Assembly (NCBI GenBank): GCA_965230185.1
Contig: OZ245995.1
Coordinates: 4,526,001-4,590,000 of the forward strand
Origin: Motiliproteus sp965230185
GTDB taxonomy: Bacteria; Pseudomonadota; Gammaproteobacteria; Pseudomonadales; Balneatricaceae
Length of the DNA stretch: 64,000 nt
Direction of reading: 5' to 3'
Position numbers and translations under genes: made by a program. This document shows, piece by piece, positions 43,017-50,654 of this stretch. Below the pieces are notes generated by a model. That model worked only from the letters and a program-made list of their open reading frames with translations, ran no database searches and had not been told where the DNA came from. The number at the start of each line of letters is the position of its first letter. Position 1 is the first letter of the stretch.

Positions 43017-43092
43017 TGGCGTCCCATAGGGGGTTCGAACCCCTGTTACCGCCGTGAAAGGGCGGTGTCCTAGGCCACTAGACGAATGGGAC
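43017..43092 (-). tRNA. tRNA-Glu (TTC), copy 1
   Basis: 76 nt including CCA. The acceptor stem is GTCCCAT/ATGGGAC, the anticodon loop CTTTCAC has anticodon TTC, and the T loop is GTTCGAAC. A perfect 10-bp hairpin (TCTTAATGAG, TTG, CTCATTAAGA; 42982-43004) sits between it and the following tRNA-Gly and is probably a processing signal. Confidence 0.98.
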
Positions 43093-43115
43093 GCAGCCGA
43101 AAAATTTCCAGATAT

Positions 43116-43191
<76 letters not shown>

Positions 43192-43222
43192 ATTTCTCTT
43201 TAACGAACAAGCCGTTAAGAGA

Positions 43223-43298
43223 TGGCGTCCCATAGGGGGTTCGAACCCCTGTTACCGCCGTGAAAGGGCGGTGTCCTAGGCCACTAGACGAATGGGAC
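43223..43298 (-). tRNA. tRNA-Glu (TTC), copy 2
   Basis: 76 nt including CCA, first in the transcript. It starts about 40 nt after a strong promoter. A second inter-tRNA hairpin (CTCTTAACGG and CGTTAAAGAG, about 43197-43222) follows it. Confidence 0.98.
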
Positions 43299-43338
43299 GT
43301 CGTAAACACCTGAAAGGTCTCCAACAAAGGAGGCGCGT

Positions 43339-43367
43339 ATGATATGGATTTCTGAATTTTTCGTCAA
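43339..43367 (-). promoter_or_regulatory. Promoter of the Glu-Gly-Glu-Gly tRNA operon
   Basis: On the minus strand -35 TTGACG (43367-43362), a 17-nt spacer and -10 TATCAT (43344-43339), followed by the GC-rich discriminator ACGCGCC. That is the pattern of stable-RNA promoters under stringent control. Confidence 0.85.
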
Positions 43368-43535
43368 GCACCTGAAAGCAAAAAGTTAGGCTTTACTTCG
43401 AATTCCCCGATCAGAGGCGTTTTCCGCCGACAATTTTTCCAGCACGGTCCTTGTGAAGGGTTAAAACCTCAGAATGTTTAAGTAATTAGCGATATCGCCG
43501 ATAATAGGCGGGTAACTATTGAACAGGAATTCCCC

Positions 43536-44315
43536 ATGAGTACGGGTGTTATCGGTATCCTGATTCTGGTGGGTGTAGGCTGCCTGGTACTGGCCGCCTA
43601 TGTCGCCCAGTCCGTCGAAAATGCAAAACAGGAAAGACACCGCCAGGTGCTGCTGTTGCAGGAACGAGCCAGAAAGGGCTGGAACCTGATTACTGAGATT
43701 CCCTCCTGTTACCTGCCAGCTGAACTCAGAGCCTTTCTGCTGTCTTATCTGAGCACCCGCTATAACGACATACTGGCGATCGATCCCAAAAACAGCAGCG
43801 CCCATAACCAGCTGTCCAGCCTCAACGAACTGCAGAACCAACCCTATTCCAGCAATCCCGATTCTCCGGAACCGGTGCTGGGCGATATGCTGACCACCCG
43901 AAACGCAGCGGCACGGGTCAAAGACCTCGTTAACTTCTTTGTCGATGTCCACAAAGACGGCGCTCTGGCCAAAAACGCCGCCCAGCAATATATCAACCAG
44001 GGAAAAGCCATCTATGCTCTGATCAAGACCGACCTGCTGCAGTTGACCGCACGCCAGGTCGAAGGCAGCGACAACCCGAGGCTGGCACTGGCCCACTACA
44101 GCAACTGCAAAAAACGGCTGGAACCCTTCGAGAAATCCGGCCAGATGCCACTGCGAATTCAGTTTCTGAACACCCGAATCACGGATCTGCAACAGCAGGT
44201 CAGCAAGCTGGAACAGGAAGCTGCCAGCACGTCCGGCGAAGAGAAGCTGGAGCAGGAGTGGGATAAATTCAGCCAGAAAGACAACGATTGGAAGATTAAG
44301 CACGAATACGAGTAG
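43536..44315 (+). CDS. Membrane-anchored coiled-coil protein of unknown function
   Basis: A 259-aa protein with one N-terminal membrane helix (about 4-24, VIGILILVGVGCLVLAAYVAQ), a helical middle and a C-terminal coiled coil (about 205-250, LNTRITDLQQQVSKLEQE). Most of the protein should be cytoplasmic. AGGAA stands 7 nt before ATG. No family was recognised. It stands alone between two tRNA clusters, convergent with the tRNA-Pro array. Confidence 0.75.
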   Translation: MSTGVIGILILVGVGCLVLAAYVAQSVENAKQERHRQVLLLQERARKGWNLITEIPSCYLPAELRAFLLSYLSTRYNDILAIDPKNSSAHNQLSSLNELQNQPYSSNPDSPEPVLGDMLTTRNAAARVKDLVNFFVDVHKDGALAKNAAQQYINQGKAIYALIKTDLLQLTARQVEGSDNPRLALAHYSNCKKRLEPFEKSGQMPLRIQFLNTRITDLQQQVSKLEQEAASTSGEEKLEQEWDKFSQKDNDWKIKHEYE

Positions 44316-44390
44316 AAGCCCTGATTCTGTGGCTTCTCCCGATCCCTATCGATAGACAGCAGAAACGAACGCTGCCGCATCCTGGCGATT

Positions 44391-44423
44391 TTGCCGCTAC
44401 CAGGCGGTGCTTCATGCCGATCA
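44391..44423 (-). pseudogene. Remnant 5' part of a sixth tRNA-Pro unit
   Basis: On the minus strand GCCTGGTAGCGGCA matches the D-arm region of the neighbouring degenerate units, and the flank CCTGATCGG matches the spacer. The rest of the unit is unrecognisable. Confidence 0.45.
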
Positions 44424-44444
44424 GGAAAGAACTGTAAGAAAAAA

Positions 44445-44531
44445 TGGTCGGGACGGCAGGATTTGAACCTGAGACCACTTGCAGCCCATGCCCAGGCCGG
44501 TGCTGCCGCCACCAAGCTGCGCTACGCCCCG
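44445..44531 (-). pseudogene. Degenerate tRNA-Pro-derived unit 1 (87 nt)
   Basis: The acceptor stem, discriminator and CCA match the intact tRNA-Pro, but the unit is 10 nt longer. The extra bases lie between the D arm and the anticodon arm (CACCGGCCTGGGCATGGGCT in place of the normal arm). The 3' D stem base and one T-stem base (TCTCAGG) are changed. A normal cloverleaf cannot form. Confidence 0.75.
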
Positions 44532-44556
44532 ATCAGGAAAGAACTGTAAGAAAAAA

Positions 44557-44641
44557 TGGGGGACGGCAGGATTTGAATCTGCGATCACTCTCAGCCCATG
44601 CCCAGGCCGGTGTTGCCGCTACCAGGCTGCGCTACGCCCCG
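44557..44641 (-). pseudogene. Degenerate tRNA-Pro-derived unit 2 (85 nt)
   Basis: It carries the same enlarged middle as unit 1 (CACCGGCCTGGGCATGGGCT) with further changes, and 2 nt are lost at the acceptor 3' end (CGTCCCCCA). The T stem is mismatched (GCAGA versus CCTGC). The 5' half to the D loop is intact. Confidence 0.75.
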
Positions 44642-44666
44642 ATCAGAAAAGAACTGTAAGAAAAAA

Positions 44667-44753
44667 TGGTCGGGACGGCAGGATTTGAACCTGAGACCAC
44701 TTCCACCCCATGCATGAACGGGCGACGCCGCTACCCGGCTATGCGTCTTACTG
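44667..44753 (-). pseudogene. Degenerate tRNA-Pro-derived unit 3 (87 nt)
   Basis: The 3' half (GCATGGGGTGGAAGTGGTCT to CCA) is close to the intact gene, but the 5' half including the acceptor 5' strand (CAGTAAGACG) has diverged, so the acceptor stem is lost. It aligns without gaps to unit 1, sharing the 87-nt length. Confidence 0.75.
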
Positions 44754-44777
44754 ATCAGGGAAGGACTGTCAGAAAAA

Positions 44778-44855
<78 letters not shown>

Positions 44856-44878
44856 TCAGGAGAGAACTGTAAGAAAAA

Positions 44879-44956
<78 letters not shown>

Positions 44957-45042
44957 CTGCTGCTCAGAAGAGCCAGACGAATGTCCGATTAATTACAGCG
45001 GCGTGAATATTACTCTAACTGGGATTTAAGGGAAAGACCAGG

Positions 45043-45402
45043 TCAGCACTTTTTTAGATCCGTGAGCAGATCTTCGAGTTCGGAGATGGTCTGACGCAGC
45101 AATTGCCGGTATCGACTGTCGTCGGCTCTGGCATCATCACCCGCCAGCCACTGACGGGCTCCGGCGATAGTAAAGCCCTGCTCATAAAGCAGATTACAGA
45201 GCTGTCGAACCAGCACGACGTCCTGACGCTGATAATAACGCCGGTTACCCCGGCGCTTTATCGGCTTAAGCTGTTCGAATTCCTGCTCCCAGTAACGCAG
45301 AACGTGGGGCTTAACCCCACATAACTCCCCCACCTCACCGATGGAAAAATAACGTTTTTCAGGTATTGCAGGCAGGGAATCACTCTTCGGCAGGGCCTGC
45401 AT
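45043..45402 (-). CDS. MerR-family transcriptional regulator (ihfA-linked)
   Basis: A 119-aa MerR protein. The DNA-binding motif KRYFSIGEVGELCGVKPHVLRYWEQEF is unmistakable, followed by the wing RRGNRRYYQRQDV. There is no C-terminal metal or drug domain, as expected for this short class that sits after ihfA in many gammaproteobacteria. The frame is open upstream inside ihfA; the ATG at 45402 overlaps the ihfA end by 23 bp and gives the normal N-terminus. Confidence 0.9.
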   Translation of the reverse strand: MQALPKSDSLPAIPEKRYFSIGEVGELCGVKPHVLRYWEQEFEQLKPIKRRGNRRYYQRQDVVLVRQLCNLLYEQGFTIAGARQWLAGDDARADDSRYRQLLRQTISELEDLLTDLKKC

Positions 45403-45685
45403 AGGTCTCGACTTTATCCTTGAGCTTCTGGCCCGGCCGGAAGGTAACCACCCGCCTCGCGGAGATGGGCACCTCTTCACCGGTCTTGGGGTTACGGCCA
45501 GGTCGTTGACGTTTATCCCTGAGATCGAAGTTGCCAAAGCCGGACAGTTTCACCTGCTCGTTTTCCGCCAGGCAGGTTCGAACCTCATCAAAAAAGGTTT
45601 CGACCATGTCCTTGGCTTCACGCTTGTTCAGCCCCAGAACCTCAAAAAGGCGTTCGGCCATGTCGGCTTTTGTCAAAGACCCCAT
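45380..45685 (-). CDS. ihfA: Integration host factor subunit alpha
   Basis: A 101-aa DNA-bending protein of the HU/IHF family. LTKADMAERLFEVLGLNKREAK, VKLSGFGNFDLRDKRQRPGRNPKTGE and ARRVVTFRPGQKLK closely follow E. coli IHF-alpha. The ATG at 45685 is preferred to the GTG one codon earlier. It lies 44 bp after pheT in the conserved order. Confidence 0.97.
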   Translation of the reverse strand: MGSLTKADMAERLFEVLGLNKREAKDMVETFFDEVRTCLAENEQVKLSGFGNFDLRDKRQRPGRNPKTGEEVPISARRVVTFRPGQKLKDKVETYAGPAEE

Positions 45686-45732
45686 CACATGCCCCTCTTA
45701 TCAACTCTGTCCTTAAAGACCGTCCTCGAAGA

Positions 45733-48111
45733 TCAACTTCTGAGCGTCGCTGAGAATGCAGACTGCATTGCTGAAACGATCGCCGCAAAGACTTCGTTCA
45801 CTTCATCTTCATTAAGAGTGCGCGATGGATGCTGCCAGGTCAAGCCAAGTGCCAGACTTTTTTTACCGTTTTCAATACCTTCGCCCTGATAGACATCGAA
45901 TAGCGTGACGTTCTTGAGCCACTCTCCGCCCTCATTGCGAGCCACTTCAAACAGCTTTGCAACGGGGACCGACTCGTCTACCAGCACCGCCAGGTCACGA
46001 CGGGTTTCCGGGAATTTCGACAGCTCTTCGAAGGCAGGCAGTACACCATTTTCAATTTCGGCCAGCGCCAGCTCGAACAGATAAACGGTGCCGTTCAGGC
46101 CCAGCTCACTGCTGATGCTCGGATGCAGAGCACCGAGGTAACCCACCAGTTTGCCGTCACGCTCGATCCGCGCCGTCTGACCAGGATGCAACGCATCATG
46201 AGTCGCCGCTTCAAAGCGATACTGCTCAGGACAGCCCCCCAGGGACAACAGCGCTTCCAGATCGGCCTTGACGTCAAAGAAGTCCACGGGCTGCGCTTTA
46301 GCGCTCCAGCCTTCGGGATAGCGGCTGCCGCAGACGACACCGGCAATGACATTATCCTGAGTCAGAGAACCATTTTCCGGAATAAAGCGCTGACCGGACT
46401 CGAACAGGCGGATACGCCCCTGCTGACGGTTCTGGTTGTACTGCAGCGCCCTGATCAGTCCCGGCCACAGGGTCGTCCGCATCACCGCCATATCGGCGGA
46501 GATCGGGTTGGCCAGCTCCACGGCCTGATGTTGCTTATCGAAGATCTGCTGCAACTTCGGCTCGACAAAGCTGTAGGTAATCGCTTCCTGATAGCCCCGG
46601 GTAGTCAGCACCCGGCGAAGTTCGGACAACGGCTTTCTGATTTCGGTCTGAGGTTTCAGTTCGATCGTTGCCGTACTGGAACTGACAGGCAGGTTGTTGT
46701 ACCCATAGATACGCGCCAGCTCTTCCAGCAGGTCCTCTTCAAGACTGACGTCAAAGCGGTAGGAAGGCACCTTCACGCTCCAGACACCCTCGCCGGCCGG
46801 AGTGATCTCCATACCAAGGCGAGAGATGATCTCTTCTACTTCCGCAGCAGGTATGTCCAGCGCCAGCAGCTTCTTAATGCGCTCGGCCCGCAGCTGTACT
46901 TCCGCCAGCTTCGGCAGATGCTGATCACTGGTCACTTCGATAACCGGCCCCGGCTGGCCGCCAACGATCTCCAGCAGCAGCTGAGTCGCGCGCTCAGACG
47001 CCTTAACCTGCAGTGCATGGTCCACACCGCGCTCAAAACGATGAGAAGAATCGGTGTGCAGGCCGTAGGAACGGGCCCGTCCGGCGATCTGAATCGGATT
47101 AAACCAGGCGCTTTCCAGCAGAATATCCACGGTCTCGGTACTGACACCGGAATCCTCACCACCCATGATGCCGGCCATAGCCAGCGCCTTGCTGTGATCG
47201 GCAATCACCAGAGTGTCGCTCTTCAGCTCGATCTCCTGGCCATCCAGCAGGGTCAGTTTCTCCCCTGTCTCTGCCATACGAACCCGAATACCGCCTTCCA
47301 GCCTGTTGAGATCGAAGGCGTGCATCGGCTGACCCAGCTCCAGCATCACGTAGTTGGTGACATCGACTACCGGATCGATGCTGCGAATACCGCTTCTGCG
47401 CAGTCGCTCCTGCATCCACAGCGGTGTTTCGGCAGCCGGGTTTATATTACGGATAACCCGACCCACATAGCGCGCACAGCCCTGACCAGCCTCGATTTCC
47501 ACCGGGAAACGATCATCGGTCTGCGGAGCAATCGCCGCAACCTCTACCGCGGAAACCGGAGCCTTGTTCAGCACCCCGACTTCACGGGCCAGACCGGCCA
47601 GCGACAGACAGTCGCCCCGGTTGGGAGTCAGATCCACTTCGATAATCTGATCATCGAGACCGAAGTATTCACGAATGTCCTGTCCCAGCGGCGCATCGGC
47701 TGCCAGCTCGAGGATTCCATCATTATCTTCGGAAATACCCAGCTCGGCGGCGGCACAGAGCATGCCGAACGACTCAACCTGGCGCAGTTTCGCTTTTTTG
47801 ATCTTAAAATCGCCCGGCAGCACGGCGCCGACCTGTGCGAAAGGTACCTTAATTCCGGGGCGGGCATTGGGCGCGCCACAGACCACCTGGATAGCCTCAC
47901 CACCGGCGCTGACTTTACAGACCCGCAGCTTGTCGGCGTTGGGATGCTGCTCAGCTTCAAGAATTTCACAGACAACGACGCCGCTGAATTCGCCACCCGC
48001 CGCTTCAACGCCATCGACTTCGAGACCGGCCATGGTGATCTGGGCCACCAGCTCATCGGTACTGATTGCGGGATTAACCCATTCCCGCAGCCACTGTTCG
48101 CTAAATTTCAT
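45733..48111 (-). CDS. pheT: Phenylalanine-tRNA ligase beta subunit
   Basis: A 792-aa PheT of standard length. An N-terminal tRNA-binding domain (about 40-150, VVVCEILEAEQHPNADKLRVC) precedes B3/B4 and B5 domains and the catalytic-like core. The C-terminal anticodon-binding FDX domain starts near 700 (LSKFPETRRDLAVLVDESVPV). It pairs with PheS as an alpha2-beta2 enzyme charging tRNA-Phe. AGGAA stands before the ATG. Confidence 0.97.
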   Translation of the reverse strand: MKFSEQWLREWVNPAISTDELVAQITMAGLEVDGVEAAGGEFSGVVVCEILEAEQHPNADKLRVCKVSAGGEAIQVVCGAPNARPGIKVPFAQVGAVLPGDFKIKKAKLRQVESFGMLCAAAELGISEDNDGILELAADAPLGQDIREYFGLDDQIIEVDLTPNRGDCLSLAGLAREVGVLNKAPVSAVEVAAIAPQTDDRFPVEIEAGQGCARYVGRVIRNINPAAETPLWMQERLRRSGIRSIDPVVDVTNYVMLELGQPMHAFDLNRLEGGIRVRMAETGEKLTLLDGQEIELKSDTLVIADHSKALAMAGIMGGEDSGVSTETVDILLESAWFNPIQIAGRARSYGLHTDSSHRFERGVDHALQVKASERATQLLLEIVGGQPGPVIEVTSDQHLPKLAEVQLRAERIKKLLALDIPAAEVEEIISRLGMEITPAGEGVWSVKVPSYRFDVSLEEDLLEELARIYGYNNLPVSSSTATIELKPQTEIRKPLSELRRVLTTRGYQEAITYSFVEPKLQQIFDKQHQAVELANPISADMAVMRTTLWPGLIRALQYNQNRQQGRIRLFESGQRFIPENGSLTQDNVIAGVVCGSRYPEGWSAKAQPVDFFDVKADLEALLSLGGCPEQYRFEAATHDALHPGQTARIERDGKLVGYLGALHPSISSELGLNGTVYLFELALAEIENGVLPAFEELSKFPETRRDLAVLVDESVPVAKLFEVARNEGGEWLKNVTLFDVYQGEGIENGKKSLALGLTWQHPSRTLNEDEVNEVFAAIVSAMQSAFSATLRS

Positions 48112-48206
48112 TGCAAGTTCCTGTTATCTCTTGCTGTCATCGGGACGAATCCCGACCTCTTATATCTGGTAGTGGTACAGTTTACTGAACGCCTGCATCA
48201 GGCCCG

Positions 48207-49223
48207 TCAGCTGAACTGCCCGAGGAAGCGAAGGTCGTTCTCGAAGAACAGCCGCAGATCGTTGACGCCGTAACGCAGCATCGCCAGTCGCTCGACCCCC
48301 ATACCGAAAGCGAAACCGCTGTACTTTTCGGTGTCCACGCCACAGGATTCAAACACCCTGGGATGAACCATGCCGCAGCCCATCACCTCCAGCCATCCGG
48401 TGTGACTGCAGACCCGACAACCCTTGCCCTGACACATCACACAGGCGATATCCACTTCGGCGGAAGGCTCGGTAAACGGGAAGTAGGAAGGACGAAAACG
48501 CACCGGCAGCTCCTGCTCGAAGAAAGCCCGCAGAAACTCTTCCACCGTACCTTTCAGGTCGGCAAAACTGACATCGGTATCCACCAGCAGCCCTTCGACC
48601 TGATGAAACATCGGCGTGTGGGTCAGGTCGGAGTCGCAGCGGTAAACACGACCGGGACAGATCACCCGGATCGGAGGCTGCTGGTTTTCCATGGTGCGGA
48701 TCTGTACCGGGGAAGTATGGGTACGCAGCAGAGTGTGACTGTCGAAATAGAAAGTATCGTGCATCGCCCGGGCCGGATGATGGGCCGGGATATTCAGAGC
48801 CTCAAAGTTGTGATAATCATCTTCGATTTCGGGCCCCTCTTCTACCGAATAGCCGACGTTGGCGAAGAAGCCTTCGATACGCTCCATGGTGCGGGTCACC
48901 GGATGCAGACCGCCGGTAACCTGGCCGCGTCCGGGCAGAGTAACGTCGATGGTCTCTGCGGCCAGCTTTGCGTTCAGTGCGGCCGCCGCCAGGGACTCTT
49001 TGCGCTCGTTAATCAGCGCCTGCAGTGCCTGCTTGGCTTCATTGATGGCCGCGCCCGCCTGTGGACGCTCCTCGGCGGAGAGCTTACCCAGTCCCTTCAG
49101 CAGCTGTGTCAGCTCGCCTTTTTTGCCCAGGTACTGTACACGCACCTGGTCCAGTGTATTTGCATCTGTCGCTTGTTCAACGGCCTCTTTGCCCTGGGCC
49201 AACAGGAGGTCTAGGTTTTCCAT
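48207..49223 (-). CDS. pheS: Phenylalanine-tRNA ligase alpha subunit
   Basis: A 338-aa class II synthetase catalytic subunit. An N-terminal coiled coil (1-90) is followed by motif 2 and 3 blocks, including HPARAMHDTFYF, HTSPVQIRTM and the C-terminal AFGMGVERLAMLRYGVNDLRLFFENDLRFL. GGAG stands 7 nt before ATG. It is separated from rplT by a terminator-like hairpin. Confidence 0.97.
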   Translation of the reverse strand: MENLDLLLAQGKEAVEQATDANTLDQVRVQYLGKKGELTQLLKGLGKLSAEERPQAGAAINEAKQALQALINERKESLAAAALNAKLAAETIDVTLPGRGQVTGGLHPVTRTMERIEGFFANVGYSVEEGPEIEDDYHNFEALNIPAHHPARAMHDTFYFDSHTLLRTHTSPVQIRTMENQQPPIRVICPGRVYRCDSDLTHTPMFHQVEGLLVDTDVSFADLKGTVEEFLRAFFEQELPVRFRPSYFPFTEPSAEVDIACVMCQGKGCRVCSHTGWLEVMGCGMVHPRVFESCGVDTEKYSGFAFGMGVERLAMLRYGVNDLRLFFENDLRFLGQFS

Positions 49224-49320
49224 CGGGACTCCGAAATTTGCCGCTCACCGGCTTCCACACCACCACGGCATGGGATACGTCCTAAATAACTGTCGCCGGC
49301 AGTTCTCCCACCAGCTTCAT

Positions 49321-49355
49321 AAAAAAATAGGGGAAGAGCGTTCACCCTTCCCCTA
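49321..49355 (-). terminator. Intrinsic terminator between rplT and pheS
   Basis: On the minus strand AATAGGGGAAG and CTTCCCCTATT form an 11-bp stem followed by TTTTTTT. In E. coli the equivalent place holds the pheST attenuator. The only upstream mini-ORF seen here (MSRVCRFE) has one Phe codon, so classical Phe attenuation is not supported. Confidence 0.85.
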
Positions 49356-49424
49356 TTCAAAACGGCAGACACGGCTCATAAAGAACAGCGCCTGCGAGTA
49401 ACAATCGCTTTACCCGACAGGGGT

Positions 49425-49781
49425 TTAAGCCAGGCCAGCCTTAGCTTTTTCTACGATTGCGGCAAAAACTGCCTTCTCATGTACGGCCAGATCAGCCAGT
49501 ACCTTACGGTCGATTTCGATAGAGGCTTTTTTCAGGCCAGCAATAAATCGGCTGTAAGACAGACCGTTGATGCGAGCCGCAGCGTTGATACGCGCGATCC
49601 ACAGAGCACGGAACTGACGCTTGCGCTGACGACGGTCGCGGTAGGCGTACTGACCGGCTTTGATTACGGCCTGCTTGGCAACACGGAATACCCGGCTACG
49701 GGCTCCGTAGTAACCTTTAGCTTGCTTGAGAACTTTCTTGTGACGACGACGAGCGACAACACCACGTTTTACGCGAGGCAT
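49425..49781 (-). CDS. rplT: 50S ribosomal protein L20
   Basis: A 118-aa L20 with the basic N-terminal tail (PRVKRGVVARRRHKKVLKQA) and the globular part ending KAVFAAIVEKAKAGLA. The length equals the E. coli protein. It assembles early on 23S rRNA and, in E. coli, represses rpmI-rplT translation. Confidence 0.98.
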   Translation of the reverse strand: MPRVKRGVVARRRHKKVLKQAKGYYGARSRVFRVAKQAVIKAGQYAYRDRRQRKRQFRALWIARINAAARINGLSYSRFIAGLKKASIEIDRKVLADLAVHEKAVFAAIVEKAKAGLA

Positions 49782-49812
49782 AATTGTATCCTTCTAAAAC
49801 CAGTAATCTGAA

Positions 49813-50007
49813 TCAGGCTTCGCGCAGCATGCGCTTAACCAGAGCAACGTCGGAGGCGTGAACCTCGCTGGTACCGCGCAGCTGACGCTTACGCTTGGTG
49901 CTCTTCTTGGTCAGAATGTGGCTGGTGAAAGACGACTTACGCTTGAAGCCGTTAGCGGTTTTTTTGAAACGCTTTGCAGCACCGCTACAAGTTTTCATTT
50001 TTGGCAT
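49813..50007 (-). CDS. rpmI: 50S ribosomal protein L35
   Basis: A 64-aa L35: MPKMKTCSGAAKRFKKTANG start and a KKSTKRKRQLRGT block. It lies 31 bp before rplT. The upstream gap (50008-50112) can fold on the minus strand into AAAGTCTGC...GCGGACTTT with an inner CCCTG/CAGGG hairpin, possibly part of an L20-type control element. Confidence 0.98.
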   Translation of the reverse strand: MPKMKTCSGAAKRFKKTANGFKRKSSFTSHILTKKSTKRKRQLRGTSEVHASDVALVKRMLREA

Positions 50008-50112
50008 TTGAAACTACTCCACGCATTCGTTGATTTCTGTATAACCTGCTCAAACAGCAAAAGTCCGCCTCCCTGTCAGATCACAGGGTTGCAGACTTTA
50101 TGCAGAGGCGAG

Positions 50113-50652
50113 TTACTTCTTCTTTTTGGGAGCCAGCACCATGATCATCTGACGGCCTTCCATTTTCGGGAACTGCTCGACGGTACTCAGCTCTTCCAGA
50201 TCAGCTTCGATCCGTTTCATCAGCTGCATACCCAGCTCCTGGTGGGCCATCTCACGACCACGGAACCTCAAGGACACTTTCGCCTTGTCTCCGCCTTCAA
50301 GGAAACGTATCAGGTTGCGCAGTTTTACCTGATAATCCCCTTCTTCAGTTCCTGGACGGAACTTCATCTCTTTGACCTGAGTCTGCTTCTGCTTCTTACG
50401 CTGAGCCGCTTTCTGCTTCTTCAGTTCAAAAACATGCTTGCCGTAGTCCATCAGTTTGCAGACTTTCGGCTCCGCATCGGGCGCGATCAGGACCAGATCC
50501 AGACTCGCTTCCTGTGCTGTTCTCAGCGCTTCCTCAATAGGAACAATACCCAGCTGTTCGCTGTCAGCGCCTACCAGACGGACTTCACGAGCATCGATCT
50601 GTTCATTGATCGTCGCTTTCTTGCTCGCGCCCTTGCTATTTCCTCTTTTGAT
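50113..50652 (-). CDS. infC: Translation initiation factor IF-3, with an AUC start codon
   Basis: A 179-aa IF3. The frame extends well past the first ATG (position 50451) through a typical N-domain (INEQIDAREVRLVGADSEQL, IAPDAEPKVCKLMDYGK) back to an ATC codon at 50652-50650, 2 nt after the thrS stop, with GGAGAG upstream. The residues after this codon (KRGNSKGASKK) align with the E. coli start region. infC uses AUU in E. coli, and a rare start makes translation sensitive to IF3 itself. No ATG, GTG or TTG fits. Confidence 0.93.
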   Translation of the reverse strand: MKRGNSKGASKKATINEQIDAREVRLVGADSEQLGIVPIEEALRTAQEASLDLVLIAPDAEPKVCKLMDYGKHVFELKKQKAAQRKKQKQTQVKEMKFRPGTEEGDYQVKLRNLIRFLEGGDKAKVSLRFRGREMAHQELGMQLMKRIEADLEELSTVEQFPKMEGRQMIMVLAPKKKK

Positions 50653-50654
50653 GT

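Noticed and set aside
44313..44337. Terminator between the coiled-coil protein gene and the tRNA-Pro array
   Set aside because: AGAAGCC/GGCTTCT forms a 7-bp stem but is not followed by a T-run on either strand.
44445..44753. CRISPR array
   Set aside because: The regular roughly 100-bp period and conserved blocks are tRNA-Pro units with spacers that are themselves repeated; no cas genes are present.
46123..48273. 716-codon plus-strand frame opposite pheT
   Set aside because: It is a shadow of pheT caused by codon bias in a long gene; the translation is His/Gln/Arg-rich with no domain.
49321..49424. PheL-type leader peptide
   Set aside because: The candidate MSRVCRFE has one Phe codon against the several expected, so only the hairpin was annotated.
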